Assembly (NCBI GenBank): GCA_020403045.1
Contig: JADBYK010000027.1
Location: forward strand, 26,883 to 90,882
DNA length: 64,000 nt
From: Cytophagales bacterium
Lineage (GTDB): Bacteria > Bacteroidota > Bacteroidia > Cytophagales > Cyclobacteriaceae
Direction of reading: 5' to 3'
The number at the start of each line of letters is the position of its first letter. The stretch's first letter is position 1. This document shows positions 8,611-18,143 of the stretch, in pieces. Both the position numbers and the translations under genes were made by a program. The notes under the pieces are model-generated. The model saw nothing but the letters and a program-made list of their open reading frames with translations. It searched no databases and was not told the DNA's origin.

Positions 8611-8628
8611 ATTAGTTTACCTTGCAGC

Positions 8629-9786
8629 ATGATAGATCGTGAAGCAGCACCAAGGTTGGTTAGGCTCGCCAAGACTTTTCGCAGTGTCGCGGTGGTAGGG
8701 CCGAGACAGAGTGGAAAAACCACTCTTTGTAAGACAATCTTTCCAAAAAAACCATACGTCTCTTTGGAAAATCCGGACACCCTGGAGTTTGCCAGAACTG
8801 ATCCACGTGGGTTTCTCGGTCAGTTTAAAAATGGTGCGATACTCGATGAAGTACAACGAGCACCTCATCTATTTTCATATCTTCAACAAGTATTAGATGA
8901 AGCAAAAAAGAAGGGACTATTCATACTTACAGGCTCTAACAACTTTCTGTTGCAAGAAAATATAACCCAGACACTTTCCGGTAGAATTGCTTATCTACAA
9001 TTGCTTCCGCTATCAATGACTGAGCTGAAAAAAAGCAAAAAAAACAGGGCGGATTTTGCATCGCATATTCTAAGCGGTGGTTATCCCGAAGTGCTTACCA
9101 AAAAGGTCAGTGCCGCAGACTGGTATGCCAATTACATCAACACATACGTGGAAAGGGACGTGAGGCAATTGAAAAATGTGGCTAACCTTTCACAATTTAC
9201 AAAACTGCTTCGCTTATGCGCTGGTCGTACAGGACAGATTCTGAATTTAACCTCTTTTTCCAACGACTGTGGAATTGATCAGAAAACAGTCGCAGCATGG
9301 TTAAGCGTTTTGCAAAGCAGCTACATTATCTACCTTTTAAAGCCTTACCACACCAATTTTAATAAGCAGATTAGCAAAACACCAAAGCTATATTTTTATG
9401 ATACTGGCCTTGTTTGTTCACTATTAGGTATAGTTCAGGCAAAACAGATCATTAGTCATTCTGCTAAAGGTGCCTTGTTCGAGAATTTTGTATTGGCCGA
9501 ACTCTTAAAAAAGAGATTTAATTCAGGAGCTGCGGATAATCTTTTTTATTGGCGTGATAAGATGGGTAATGAGGTAGACATAATCTTGGATAATTCTAGC
9601 AAGATTACAGCCCTGGAGTTGAAAGCAGGTGAAACCGTGTCGCAAGATTTTTTTAAAGGGCTAGAGTATTTTTCTGCGTTGAACAAAAGCGCTGTTAATA
9701 CAATTTTACTCTACGGAGGGAAACAAGCGTACAAAAGAACTAGTGGCACTGTCGTTAAGCCGTGGATAGAAATGACCGACTTATGA
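8629..9786 (+). CDS. AAA ATPase with DUF4143 domain
   Basis: 386 residues. N-terminal AAA_14 domain with Walker A GPRQSGKT (residues 24-31) and Walker B GAILDEVQRAP near 70-78; TGSNNFLL is a sensor-like strand. The C-terminal DUF4143 half ends in a nuclease-like fold (FENFVLAEL, FYWRDKMGNEVDII, ALELKAG) resembling PD-(D/E)XK enzymes. These ATPases are patchily distributed, and their function is unresolved. The ATG at 8629 is preferred over the open frame further upstream because that frame runs through the palindrome and the promoter-like TACCTTG. Followed by a bidirectional terminator. Confidence 0.9.
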   Translation: MIDREAAPRLVRLAKTFRSVAVVGPRQSGKTTLCKTIFPKKPYVSLENPDTLEFARTDPRGFLGQFKNGAILDEVQRAPHLFSYLQQVLDEAKKKGLFILTGSNNFLLQENITQTLSGRIAYLQLLPLSMTELKKSKKNRADFASHILSGGYPEVLTKKVSAADWYANYINTYVERDVRQLKNVANLSQFTKLLRLCAGRTGQILNLTSFSNDCGIDQKTVAAWLSVLQSSYIIYLLKPYHTNFNKQISKTPKLYFYDTGLVCSLLGIVQAKQIISHSAKGALFENFVLAELLKKRFNSGAADNLFYWRDKMGNEVDIILDNSSKITALELKAGETVSQDFFKGLEYFSALNKSAVNTILLYGGKQAYKRTSGTVVKPWIEMTDL

Positions 9787-9807
9787 AGTAGATCATAAAG
9801 CAAACAA

Positions 9808-9834
9808 AAAAGTCAGGCATCACCTGACTTTTTT
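9808..9834. terminator. Bidirectional intrinsic terminator
   Basis: GTCAGG...CCTGAC stem with a 5-base loop, A-run on the left and T-run on the right, between the convergent DUF4143 ATPase and DUF1573 genes. Confidence 0.85.
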
Positions 9835-9853
9835 TGTTCGCAATAAAGAATCT

Positions 9854-10270
9854 TTATTCTGCCACCAATACTTCGCCTTTGATAGTTAGCAGCACAAAGC
9901 CACCTTCTACATTAGCGGTTACAGTAACTGTCTTGTTAAACGGCCCTGCAACACCAGCATTGAAAGTTGCTTTTATAAATCCTGAGCCACCTGGTTCTAC
10001 CGGAGTTTTGGTCCAGTCAGGGGTCGTACACCCGCAAGAAGGTTGTGCGTTCACGATAATCAATGGTGCTTTGCCTGTGTTCGTGAATTTAAACTCATGT
10101 GTTACTGGGATGCCCTGCTTAATTTTTCCAAAATCATGTACAGAAGACTCCCAATTGAAAGCTGCCACAGCCGGGTTGACTTCGTTCTTGCTGATCGTTC
10201 CAGTCATTTCTTGCGAGTAACCGATGCCTGTCACCAGAGCAAATGCGGCTAAAAAAAGTAATTTCCTCAT
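9854..10270 (-). CDS. DUF1573 secreted protein
   Basis: 138 residues with a Sec signal peptide (MRKLLFLAAFALVTGIGYSQ). The mature part is one immunoglobulin-like DUF1573 domain: HDFGKIKQG, a TNTGKAPLII strand, then the PSCGCT motif typical of the family and a C-terminal beta strand pair. DUF1573 proteins are abundant in Bacteroidota and lie outside the cytoplasm; no enzymatic activity is known. Monocistronic: terminator downstream and a divergent histidine kinase gene upstream. Confidence 0.92.
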   Translation of the reverse strand: MRKLLFLAAFALVTGIGYSQEMTGTISKNEVNPAVAAFNWESSVHDFGKIKQGIPVTHEFKFTNTGKAPLIIVNAQPSCGCTTPDWTKTPVEPGGSGFIKATFNAGVAGPFNKTVTVTANVEGGFVLLTIKGEVLVAE

Positions 10271-10422
10271 GTTGTTGTCGAATTTTAGGTTAAACTTAAG
10301 CGGTTATTTTGATCTGTACAAACATCTCTGTTAAAAGTGGTTTTCGGTGTTAAAAAAGGCCTAAAAGATGTTAACGCTTTGTTAAAGGCATTTTTCGTAC
10401 CAAAGTGGCTTTAAATACTAAA

Positions 10423-10430
10423 TACCTTTG
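10423..10430 (+). promoter_or_regulatory. -7 promoter element of the histidine kinase gene
   Basis: TACCTTTG matches the Bacteroidota TAnnTTTG box and lies only 4 bases before the GTG at 10435, so the transcript would be nearly leaderless. Confidence 0.6.
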
Positions 10431-10434
10431 TAAG

Positions 10435-11697
10435 GTGAACAGGCTTACCCTTCGAATTGTAATTGCACTTGCTGCACTAAGTATCTTGGGCATTACCGCC
10501 ACGCAGATATACTGGGTTAGGAAGGCTTTTGATCTGAAAGCGAATCAGTTCAATGCCGATGTTAACCTGGCGTTGGAGAATGTCGCTACACGCATCTGCG
10601 AAATCAATAAAACACCCATGCCGGCCAATAGCCTTGTAGATCAGGAGTCGAGTAACTATTTTACCGTCTTAGTGAATGGCCCGATCGATTCAAACCTCTT
10701 GGGATTTTTGTTAAAGAATGAATTTGACAAACGAAAGATAACAGCCGACTACCAGTATGGCGTGTATGACTGTTCGGAGCAATGCATGGCTGGGGGCAAT
10801 TACATTTCGCCCACAAAAAACAAAATACCGGTTAGCTTGAGTGAACTGCCTTCTTTGAAAATGGACGGTTATTATTTTGGCGTTCGGTTTCCACAGATTG
10901 AAGCCAACCTGATCAGCCAAATGGGCATTTGGGGATTCTCCTCCATAGTGATGTTGGTGGTTATTTTCTTTTTTGTGTACACGCTGTTTGTGATTCTCAA
11001 ACAAAGACGACTGTCAGAAGTTCAAAACGATTTTATCAACAACATGACGCATGAGTTTAAAACGCCATTGGCAACCATCGCCATCTCATCTGAAGTATTG
11101 AAAGATCCATCGATAGCAAAAAACCCTGAACGGTTGTTGAATTACGCCACGATTATTGAAAATGAAAGTCAGCGGTTGAAGCAACAGGTGGAACGCGTAC
11201 TGCAAATGGCCCAGACAGAAAAAGCAGATGTTGGCCTAAAAAAGGAGCAACAGGATATCCATGAACTAATTAAAGAAGCGGTAGGCAATCACACAGTAGC
11301 ACTCGCGTCAAAGAGGGGAGAGGTTCGACTTGCATTGAATGCAACAAACTGCCATATTTTGGCCGATAAACTTCATTTTACAAACGTGATAGGCAACCTA
11401 TTAGACAATGCCATTAAGTATTGTGAAAAAGAACCGAGAATATCTATTACCACATCTAACAGCCAGACATCTATTCAAATTGAGATAAGTGACAACGGCA
11501 TCGGCATCAGCCAGGAGAATCAAAAAAAGATTTTCGCGCGATTCTATCGAGTGCCGACAGGCAACTTGCATGATGTAAAAGGCTTTGGATTAGGGCTGAA
11601 TTATGTCAAGCTGATTGTGGAAGCGCACAAGGGGAGAATTTCGGTTCAAAGCACGACCGGTAACGGAAGTATATTTACGATTGTGTTGCCAATGTAA
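10435..11697 (+). CDS. Sensor histidine kinase of a two-component system
   Basis: 421 residues from GTG 10435; the open frame extends 10 codons upstream, but that part contains the promoter box. Two membrane segments (about residues 5-25 and 167-190) enclose a roughly 140-residue periplasmic sensor region with three cysteines. Then come a HisKA domain with phosphoacceptor H206 (MTHEFKTPL), an N box (NLLDNAIKY), DNGIG and GFGLGLNYV, a complete HATPase_c. The architecture resembles the RprX-type kinases of Bacteroides. It is paired with the response regulator 5 bases downstream. The signal is unknown. Confidence 0.93.
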   Translation: MNRLTLRIVIALAALSILGITATQIYWVRKAFDLKANQFNADVNLALENVATRICEINKTPMPANSLVDQESSNYFTVLVNGPIDSNLLGFLLKNEFDKRKITADYQYGVYDCSEQCMAGGNYISPTKNKIPVSLSELPSLKMDGYYFGVRFPQIEANLISQMGIWGFSSIVMLVVIFFFVYTLFVILKQRRLSEVQNDFINNMTHEFKTPLATIAISSEVLKDPSIAKNPERLLNYATIIENESQRLKQQVERVLQMAQTEKADVGLKKEQQDIHELIKEAVGNHTVALASKRGEVRLALNATNCHILADKLHFTNVIGNLLDNAIKYCEKEPRISITTSNSQTSIQIEISDNGIGISQENQKKIFARFYRVPTGNLHDVKGFGLGLNYVKLIVEAHKGRISVQSTTGNGSIFTIVLPM

Positions 11698-11702
11698 TTT
11701 GA

Positions 11703-12401
11703 ATGAGTCAGATGGGTGCAAATATTTTACTAGTTGAAGATGACCCCAGCCTTGGGTTTGTGATAAAGGATAACCTGATTCACAAAGGATATCAGGTAAC
11801 GCTCTGCACCAACGGAGAAGAAGGTGATCAGCAATTTCAAACTCAGTCGTTTGACTTGTGTATCCTTGACGTCATGATGCCCAAAAAAGATGGTTTTAGT
11901 TTGGCGCAATCCATCCGGGCAAAGAATAAAGAAGTTCCAATTTTGTTTGTGACTGCTAAGTCGATGCTTGAAGATAAAATTATTGGATTTAATTCCGGTG
12001 GCGATGATTACCTGGTCAAGCCCTTTAGCATGGAAGAACTCTTTCTACGCATAGAAGTTTTCTTGCGAAGAACGGGCGCGGGCAGTCACTCTGTGGATGA
12101 AGCTTCCTACTCGATTGGCGATTTCAATTTTGACTGCAAGAATTTTTCTTTACATCATATAACAGGAAACAAAACGCTCACACAGAAAGAAGCAGAAGTG
12201 TTAAAGTTGCTTTGTTCAAACAAAGACCGTGTATTGAAGCGCGAAGAAATTTTAACTACCGTTTGGGGAGATGATGACTATTTTATGGGGCGAAGTTTAG
12301 ATGTCTTTATTTCAAAACTGCGCAAGTATTTAAAGGATGATCCAAAGGTAGAGATCGTAAACTATCACGGAGTTGGGTTTCGGTTGGAGGTAGCTCTATA
12401 G
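11703..12401 (+). CDS. OmpR-family response regulator
   Basis: 232 residues. Receiver domain with acidic pocket EDD near residue 13, phosphoacceptor D56 (CILDVMMPKKDG) and the conserved lysine in LVKPFS. The C-terminal winged helix (Trans_reg_C) contains the KEAEVLKLL and GRSLDVFISKLRKYL elements. It is the cognate partner of the preceding kinase and is similar in layout to RprY. An internal ATG at codon 4 is an equally possible start. Targets cannot be read from this window. Confidence 0.95.
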   Translation: MSQMGANILLVEDDPSLGFVIKDNLIHKGYQVTLCTNGEEGDQQFQTQSFDLCILDVMMPKKDGFSLAQSIRAKNKEVPILFVTAKSMLEDKIIGFNSGGDDYLVKPFSMEELFLRIEVFLRRTGAGSHSVDEASYSIGDFNFDCKNFSLHHITGNKTLTQKEAEVLKLLCSNKDRVLKREEILTTVWGDDDYFMGRSLDVFISKLRKYLKDDPKVEIVNYHGVGFRLEVAL

Positions 12402-12418
12402 CGTTTAGTCGGCAACCG

Positions 12419-13990
12419 TTACTCTTTAACAAATACGTCCAACTCCTGAATCTTCGGTTTCGTTTCGGGTGTCAGCGTAAAGAAAACACTTAGCTCACCT
12501 TTCTCTCCGGTTATGGTAAACGTGCCCCGCAGAAGATTTTCAGGCCGCATGGCCGATACGTTTTTGATTGCGCCAATTTTGGTAAACAGATCTGCAGTCT
12601 CTCTTCGCCAGCGGTCTTTTGATTTATCCGGAAAGAAGTTTTCAGCAAAAAGATGATCGTATCGACTTTCCCAAGTGGGCAAAGCCTTCATCAAATCATC
12701 TTGCATTCTTTTTAAAATCGGAGATACCGGAATTACCCGCTTTTTTAAATCGGCAAGTACAATGAGTGTGTCTACTACTTGCGACACAGGGACTCCCATA
12801 CTAGCATAGGTGAGATTGCTAAAGGCCACAACGCCAAATCCAAGATCAGGAAACAACTGATGCACACTGCCAAAACCTGGCAACCCACCGCTATGCGAAA
12901 CTGTTATTCTTCCACTGCAATCGATACGCCATCCAAGACCGAAACCATAGCTTCCTGTGGCCGGACATGGCTCGCCATTTCGAGCTTTTCGCTTGGGTGC
13001 CAGAACGGTGAACTTCCAAGGCTGTTGCATTTCGCGCACGCTACTTCTTTTTACCGGCCCCACTTCTTCTTGATTTGCTGAGGGCGTTACTGACAGCAGA
13101 AAGCTCATGTACTTCGCAAAATCTTCGATGGTGCAAATCATTCCTCCCATGGATGCATAGGATCCGTCTTTCAAAAGTGCTTCAGGCTTCCATTGTTGAT
13201 CTTCCCAGCGATAGCCAACAGCTACTTTATCAGCTGGCATGGCGGTGTATTCAAAGCCACAGTCGTTCATGCCCAATGGTTTTAAAATAGTTGATGTTAC
13301 ATATTGCTGATAGCTCATGCCAGATACGTTGCCAATGATTTTTCCGAGCAGGGCATAACCTAAATTGCTGTATTCAAATGCTTCACTCGGATGGCTAGAA
13401 AAGGAAACTCCTTCTTTCATTAATTTTAGCAAGTCTTCATCTGAATCAGATAGTTGTCGGTCGCCCCACGGATTATCCTCTGGAAAACCTGCGGACATAG
13501 TAAGCAGATTGAAAATAGAAATGGGTAACGCGTCTGTAGTCGGGTATTTTAGGTTTTTCATTTCCGGGATATACAAAGAGGCTGCGTCAGACAATTGAAG
13601 CTTTCCTGCGTCCCTCAATTTAAGAATTGCCATGGCAGTAAAACTCTTTGTCATGGAGGCAATCCGGAAGCGCGTTTTACTAGTTGCTGGGATTTTCTTT
13701 TCAATATTGGAATACCCCACACTGTTTGAGTAAACCAATTTATTATCTACCACAATTCCGTATGCGATAGCCGGGTTATGATTGAGCTTCGCAGACCTTG
13801 CGAAAATCGAATCTACGACAGAAGTGTACTTGATAATTTTACTAACTCGTGCAGTGTCTTCAAAGTAGGGGGCGGTATATTCTCCACTAGTCGACTCAAT
13901 CTTATCTTCTGAAAGTTTGGCTGCAGGTTGACAAGCGGAAAAACCCAACGCGGTTAGAATAGCCAGAAAGGGAACGGTAAGATTTTTCAT
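12419..13990 (-). CDS. Serine hydrolase lipoprotein, class C beta-lactamase family
   Basis: 523 residues. A type II signal peptide ends at the lipobox cysteine C20 (GFSAC), so the enzyme is a lipoprotein. The beta-lactamase/D-aminopeptidase fold shows catalytic S112-x-x-K115 (ASMTK), Y207-S-N and the HSGGLPG motif replacing KTG. These enzymes hydrolyse peptides or esters, and few are true beta-lactamases. The last 120 residues form an extra domain with a DUF-type beta structure. It ends 18 bases from the convergent response regulator gene and begins 10 bases after purN, so it may be read from the purN transcript. Confidence 0.9.
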   Translation of the reverse strand: MKNLTVPFLAILTALGFSACQPAAKLSEDKIESTSGEYTAPYFEDTARVSKIIKYTSVVDSIFARSAKLNHNPAIAYGIVVDNKLVYSNSVGYSNIEKKIPATSKTRFRIASMTKSFTAMAILKLRDAGKLQLSDAASLYIPEMKNLKYPTTDALPISIFNLLTMSAGFPEDNPWGDRQLSDSDEDLLKLMKEGVSFSSHPSEAFEYSNLGYALLGKIIGNVSGMSYQQYVTSTILKPLGMNDCGFEYTAMPADKVAVGYRWEDQQWKPEALLKDGSYASMGGMICTIEDFAKYMSFLLSVTPSANQEEVGPVKRSSVREMQQPWKFTVLAPKRKARNGEPCPATGSYGFGLGWRIDCSGRITVSHSGGLPGFGSVHQLFPDLGFGVVAFSNLTYASMGVPVSQVVDTLIVLADLKKRVIPVSPILKRMQDDLMKALPTWESRYDHLFAENFFPDKSKDRWRRETADLFTKIGAIKNVSAMRPENLLRGTFTITGEKGELSVFFTLTPETKPKIQELDVFVKE

Positions 13991-14000
13991 AAGTAAGCGT

Positions 14001-14585
14001 TTAGGGATTGGTAACAGCCTTTACCCATTGCTCAATCACGCGAGGGTAATGTTGATGTTCTAAGTTATGGATTTTGCTGGCAATTTGTTCAGGAGTATCA
14101 GATGAAAGAATGACACAAGGCATTTGAAAAATAATTCTCCCTTTATCATATTGCTCGTTTACCTCGTGGATGGTAATTCCGGTTTCCGTTTCACCTGCCT
14201 GCTTCACTGCTTCGAAAACTCTCATTCCATACATGCCTTTTCCCCCAAATTTGGGCAACAAGGCGGGATGAATGTTGATCATTTTTCCGGAATAGGCACT
14301 AATTAAATTCTTTGGGATTAGCCAAAGAAAACCTGCCAACACGATGTGGGTGATCTGATGAGCCAGTAGGCGTTTTACGACATCGTCACTCTCACTAAAT
14401 TCAGACTTTGTAAATACACCGCTTTCGATTCCAAATTTTTTTGCCCGTGCCAAGACTGTGGCATTTGGATTGTTAGAAAGCACGAGGGTGACTTGAATGG
14501 TAGGATGGTTCTCAAAGTGTTTGAAGATGGCCTCTGCATTGGTGCCATTTCCTGAAGCGAAAATACAAATACGAGAATTTGACAT
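14001..14585 (-). CDS. purN: Phosphoribosylglycinamide formyltransferase
   Basis: Third step of purine synthesis: transfers formyl from 10-formyl-THF to GAR. 194 residues, close to the E. coli length. Phosphate-binding ASGNGTNAEAI at the N-terminus, the folate-site HPALLPKFGG containing the catalytic histidine, and HEVNEQYDKG with the catalytic aspartate. It starts 3 bases after the UbiA-type gene ends, so the two are probably co-transcribed. Confidence 0.97.
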   Translation of the reverse strand: MSNSRICIFASGNGTNAEAIFKHFENHPTIQVTLVLSNNPNATVLARAKKFGIESGVFTKSEFSESDDVVKRLLAHQITHIVLAGFLWLIPKNLISAYSGKMINIHPALLPKFGGKGMYGMRVFEAVKQAGETETGITIHEVNEQYDKGRIIFQMPCVILSSDTPEQIASKIHNLEHQHYPRVIEQWVKAVTNP

Positions 14586-14588
14586 AGA

Positions 14589-15428
14589 CTAGACGAAAAT
14601 CATGCTGCAAATGCCCAGTAGCATGATGATTTTGCACAGCTGGCTTAGTTGAAAAAATTCTTTCTTTGTATCGGCCTTTAATAATCGATAGAACAAAATA
14701 GACATGGGGACAAATAGCAAAGGGATAAAATAGATCCACGATAGCTTCAACTGATGGTAGTCGAGCCAAAGCACTAAAAAGGAAAAAGCCAGGATGGTTC
14801 CATATAAAAATGATTTTGTCTTCCGAATACCCCACACGATGGGCAACGTTCTACATCCAAATGTGGTATCACCCTTCATATCCTCCATATCTTTCACAAT
14901 CTCGCGAATCAATGTCATGAAGAAAGCAAAAAGCGAATACGTTATCACCAAGGGAAGATATTGTTCGTAAAGAAAACTCAAAAGAAAAATAGACAAGCCA
15001 GTCAGGAGCGCAACGACAAGATTGCCGATTAAAGGTAGTCTCTTTAAGTTGTTAGAATAGAGCCAAAGTAAAAAGACGCTAACAAAATTTACAGCACCTA
15101 CTTTCCAATTGATCAATAGACCCTTGCCAACTCCCGCAACAGAAATGACGGTATGAAAAAAAATGGCGTACCTCCGTGTAATTGTTTTGCCGATCACCAC
15201 GCGATCGGGCTTGTTAATGAGGTCTATTTTGATGTCGTAGTAATCGTTTATAATATAACCCGCAGCGGCAATCATAACGGTAGATGCCACGATGAGAAAA
15301 AGCCAGAAGTCCGCGAAGACGAGAAGCCCTTGATGAAACAAGAAATAGGCGGTGAAGTATTGGGCAAATGCAATAATGGCAAGGTTCCAAAAACGGGTAA
15401 GCCTGAAAAGATCCAAAATAAGTTGCAT
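14589..15428 (-). CDS. UbiA-family prenyltransferase
   Basis: 279 residues with about eight hydrophobic segments. The first Mg-diphosphate motif is N61DYYD65 and the second is around DMEDMKGD. Closest in type to the geranylgeranylglycerol-phosphate / digeranylgeranyl group annotated in many Bacteroidota, rather than to MenA or UbiA proper, but the aromatic or polar acceptor cannot be deduced. 64 bases separate it from the TonB receptor upstream; it probably continues that transcription unit or has its own promoter. Confidence 0.85.
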   Translation of the reverse strand: MQLILDLFRLTRFWNLAIIAFAQYFTAYFLFHQGLLVFADFWLFLIVASTVMIAAAGYIINDYYDIKIDLINKPDRVVIGKTITRRYAIFFHTVISVAGVGKGLLINWKVGAVNFVSVFLLWLYSNNLKRLPLIGNLVVALLTGLSIFLLSFLYEQYLPLVITYSLFAFFMTLIREIVKDMEDMKGDTTFGCRTLPIVWGIRKTKSFLYGTILAFSFLVLWLDYHQLKLSWIYFIPLLFVPMSILFYRLLKADTKKEFFQLSQLCKIIMLLGICSMIFV

Positions 15429-15492
15429 CTACAAAAGTACTATTAAATCACTCTTGTAGCACGCCTTTGCTTTTTGAAAAAAGCTTACACGG

Positions 15493-17943
15493 CTAAAAAC
15501 GAAGTGCCAGCATCAGCAAGTAATTTCGCCCAGCCTGTGGATAATAGAAATTTTGGCGGTAGGCGTTCGAAAGACCACCAAAGTAACCGTATGTAAATCC
15601 ATTTGACTCATAGCTTTCATCGAAGATATTGTTTATCAACACGCTCACAGACAGTTCGCGCATGAAGCTTGGTTTGACTGAATAGCTGACTCGCAGGTCA
15701 TTTACAATATAGGGATCAATTTGTCGTTTAGCGTTTGATGTATTGTCTAGAAACTGATCGCCTACGTATTTGGAAAGCCACGAAACCTCAATTCCTTTTG
15801 CTGGCACAACACTTAATACCGATCCCGCAATGGCAGATGGGGAGAATGAGATATCGGTATCAACATAAACATTAGTCACTTCATTGTATTCGTCAAAGTT
15901 TTGTCCATAGTCGTATAGTACTTCGGTGAACTTCTTTATTTTATTTTGGCTCAAGGTAAGGTTGGCATTCCAACTCCATCTCTCGCTAAGTTTAATGGTT
16001 CCATCTAGTTCAATTCCCATCCGATAACTTTCTGGCACATTCGTGCGGATGGACGCGCCCACATCATTGACCGCACCCGTCAGGACGAGTTGATTGGTGT
16101 AGTTCATCAGGTAGTAGTTTACATTGAATGCATAACGGTCTGTTTTTTTGCGCCATCCTACCTCTAGGTTTCCCAACCTTTCGTGCACAGGGGCTCGTGT
16201 AGTAGCACCATCGACAAAATCATCGCGCACGGGCTCACGATTGGCAATGGCGTAGGATGCATAAATATTTTGCTGACTATCCAGCGTATACGTCAAACCT
16301 ATTTTTGGATTGAAAAAATTAAAGTCTGCCTCAATATTAAAATTGAACTGACGGTTTTCAAGACCGGCAGCTCCGTAGTCTATTCGTCTGTACTGTAGAT
16401 CAAGAAATGCGCTTAGTTTTTCTGTTAAGATGTAGTTCGTTTTCCAAAAGATGTTAAAATCAGTTTTCTTGCCATTGTTGAAATAGTACCGATGATCTTT
16501 CGGTATTCCCATTGGCAATGCTGACCATGTAATCTCCCCGAAATGATCACCATCATACGTGTTCCATCCACCTCCCAAAGCGGAATGAAGGTCAGCCTTT
16601 TCATAGTTCAAAGACCAGGTGATTCCGTAGAAATGATTGTCGAGCCAACGTCTTCTAACTAAATCAGAAGAGGTGAAGATTTCTGAACCGATCATCACAT
16701 TTCCCAGCCCATATCTGCTATAGGCCTCATCAAGCCGAAACTCTTCGTAGAAGCCGCTGCCTCTGGTGTAATGGACAGCTGCGTTTGCGGTAAGTTGTTC
16801 CGAAGCTCGATGTGAAAAGTGAAACTGATAGTGGTCTTGTCGGTAGTTATCTACTTGGTTGGGGTAAGTGTAAAGGTTAAACGTGCGGTTATTGCTGCTA
16901 AGCAGGTTTTGTGTTTGCTCTGCATTCCAGCCCTCTGTTGCTGCCGTTTCCAACATGCCCGCTACGTCATTTTTCAATCGCGACTCTGGTACCCCGTACC
17001 AACTTTGGTAAGTGATTTCGCGTCCACCAAAAACGATCGCTTTGAGCAATGTTTTCTTTCCATAATATCCGCCCGATAGATAGTACGATTTTAGGTCAGA
17101 TGATCCGCGATCAATAAATCCATTCGAAGTGATCTGGGAAAGACGTCCGTCAAAAGCGAAGCGGTCGTTGATGAGCCCCGAGCCAAAAGCAACCGTGTGG
17201 CGCCACGTATCAAATGATCCGGCTGAATTAACAATGTCGGCATAGGGCTGCTCATTTCGTACATTGGTTTGAATATTCACGGAAGCACCAAAAGCAGCTG
17301 CTCCATTGGTAGATGTACCGACACCGCGTTGTACCTGTATACTCTGGGTAGACGAAGCTAGGTCAGGTGTATTAACCCAAAATACCCCTTGGCTTTCACT
17401 ATCATTTAGGGGAATGCCGTTGATCGTTACGTTGATACGAGTTGCATCGCTTCCACGAATACGCAACCCGGTGTAACCAACACCGGCTCCCGCATCGGAA
17501 GTGGTTACGATCGAGGGAGACCAATTCAACACGAAGGGCAAGTCCTGCCCAAAGTTTTGTTTTTGAATAGAAGACTTGCTGATGTTACTAAAAGTGGTGG
17601 GGGTAGTTTCTGCGGCACGAGTAGCGGTCACCAAGACCTCATCTGTCACAATCACCGATTCATCAAGCAAAATTACGTTGCTTTCGCTCGCGCTAAGCGT
17701 AAGTCGCTTCGTTTGATAACCAACGTAGCGTACTTCACCCTCATAGGTCGCTTCCTTTAAATTGTTGAAAAGGAAATTTCCACCACTGTCGGTAATCGCA
17801 ACTGCACCCTGCCTAACAAGCTTAACAGTGGCACCAACCAGCGGTTCGTTTTTTGCATCGCGCACAAAACCGCGCATATTGAATTGTGCGATTGCTTGTA
17901 GCGAAAGCAAACAGCCAAAAATGGCCATTCTAAATTTGAACAT
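15493..17943 (-). CDS. TonB-dependent outer membrane receptor, predicted thiamin transporter
   Basis: 816 residues. Signal peptide (cut near AIA-Q), a carboxypeptidase-regulatory-like beta domain (about residues 22-100), a TonB-box-like region (EVLVTATR), a plug with LRIRGSD and INGIPLND, and a 22-strand-type beta barrel ending in a terminal F (LLMLALRF). Substrate is inferred from regulation: a TPP riboswitch and a strong promoter lie directly upstream, as for the outer membrane thiamin receptors of Bacteroidota. No inner membrane thiamin permease or kinase is adjacent, so the rest of the pathway must be elsewhere. Confidence 0.93.
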   Translation of the reverse strand: MFKFRMAIFGCLLSLQAIAQFNMRGFVRDAKNEPLVGATVKLVRQGAVAITDSGGNFLFNNLKEATYEGEVRYVGYQTKRLTLSASESNVILLDESVIVTDEVLVTATRAAETTPTTFSNISKSSIQKQNFGQDLPFVLNWSPSIVTTSDAGAGVGYTGLRIRGSDATRINVTINGIPLNDSESQGVFWVNTPDLASSTQSIQVQRGVGTSTNGAAAFGASVNIQTNVRNEQPYADIVNSAGSFDTWRHTVAFGSGLINDRFAFDGRLSQITSNGFIDRGSSDLKSYYLSGGYYGKKTLLKAIVFGGREITYQSWYGVPESRLKNDVAGMLETAATEGWNAEQTQNLLSSNNRTFNLYTYPNQVDNYRQDHYQFHFSHRASEQLTANAAVHYTRGSGFYEEFRLDEAYSRYGLGNVMIGSEIFTSSDLVRRRWLDNHFYGITWSLNYEKADLHSALGGGWNTYDGDHFGEITWSALPMGIPKDHRYYFNNGKKTDFNIFWKTNYILTEKLSAFLDLQYRRIDYGAAGLENRQFNFNIEADFNFFNPKIGLTYTLDSQQNIYASYAIANREPVRDDFVDGATTRAPVHERLGNLEVGWRKKTDRYAFNVNYYLMNYTNQLVLTGAVNDVGASIRTNVPESYRMGIELDGTIKLSERWSWNANLTLSQNKIKKFTEVLYDYGQNFDEYNEVTNVYVDTDISFSPSAIAGSVLSVVPAKGIEVSWLSKYVGDQFLDNTSNAKRQIDPYIVNDLRVSYSVKPSFMRELSVSVLINNIFDESYESNGFTYGYFGGLSNAYRQNFYYPQAGRNYLLMLALRF

Positions 17944-18000
17944 TTTGTTAAAAATTTAAACCCGCAGGCACATTGGGGAATGTACCTAACTTACAAGTTT

Positions 18001-18021
18001 TGCTGACGTTTACTGTCAGCA
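18001..18021 (-). other. Hairpin between TPP aptamer and receptor start
   Basis: TGCTGAC (18001-18007) pairs with GTCAGCA (18015-18021), with a 7-base loop. It touches the 3' edge of the aptamer and may be part of the expression platform. No U-run follows on the minus strand, so it does not look like an intrinsic terminator. Confidence 0.5.
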
Positions 18022-18130
18022 TGCCTCCCTTCGTCCGCATTACCGGCATCAGGTTCTATGGGTATAATCTCAGCCCGTGTTTTTTCCACCTTCGCTAAAA
18101 AAGCTATGGTGGACTAGATGGCACCCCTTG
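18019..18130 (-). promoter_or_regulatory. TPP (THI-box) riboswitch
   Basis: Read on the minus strand, the segment has GGGGTGCC, then GGCTGAGA (18075-18068), TACCC, GAACCTGAT (around 18056-18048), GGTAATGCGGACGAAGGGA: the full conserved core of the thiamin pyrophosphate aptamer. A variable P3 arm lies between. It sits in the leader of the TonB receptor gene, about 75 bases from its ATG, so rising TPP should lower receptor expression. Confidence 0.97.
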
Positions 18131-18143
18131 TCTTTCGACCCGA

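Noticed and set aside
8566..8628. Translation of the DUF4143 ATPase from the upstream in-frame start
   Set aside because: That would translate the perfect palindrome and the promoter-like box; the ATG at 8629 gives the family N-terminus.
18001..18021. Hairpin after the TPP aptamer as an intrinsic terminator
   Set aside because: The bases after it on the minus strand are AAAACTTG, with no U-run.
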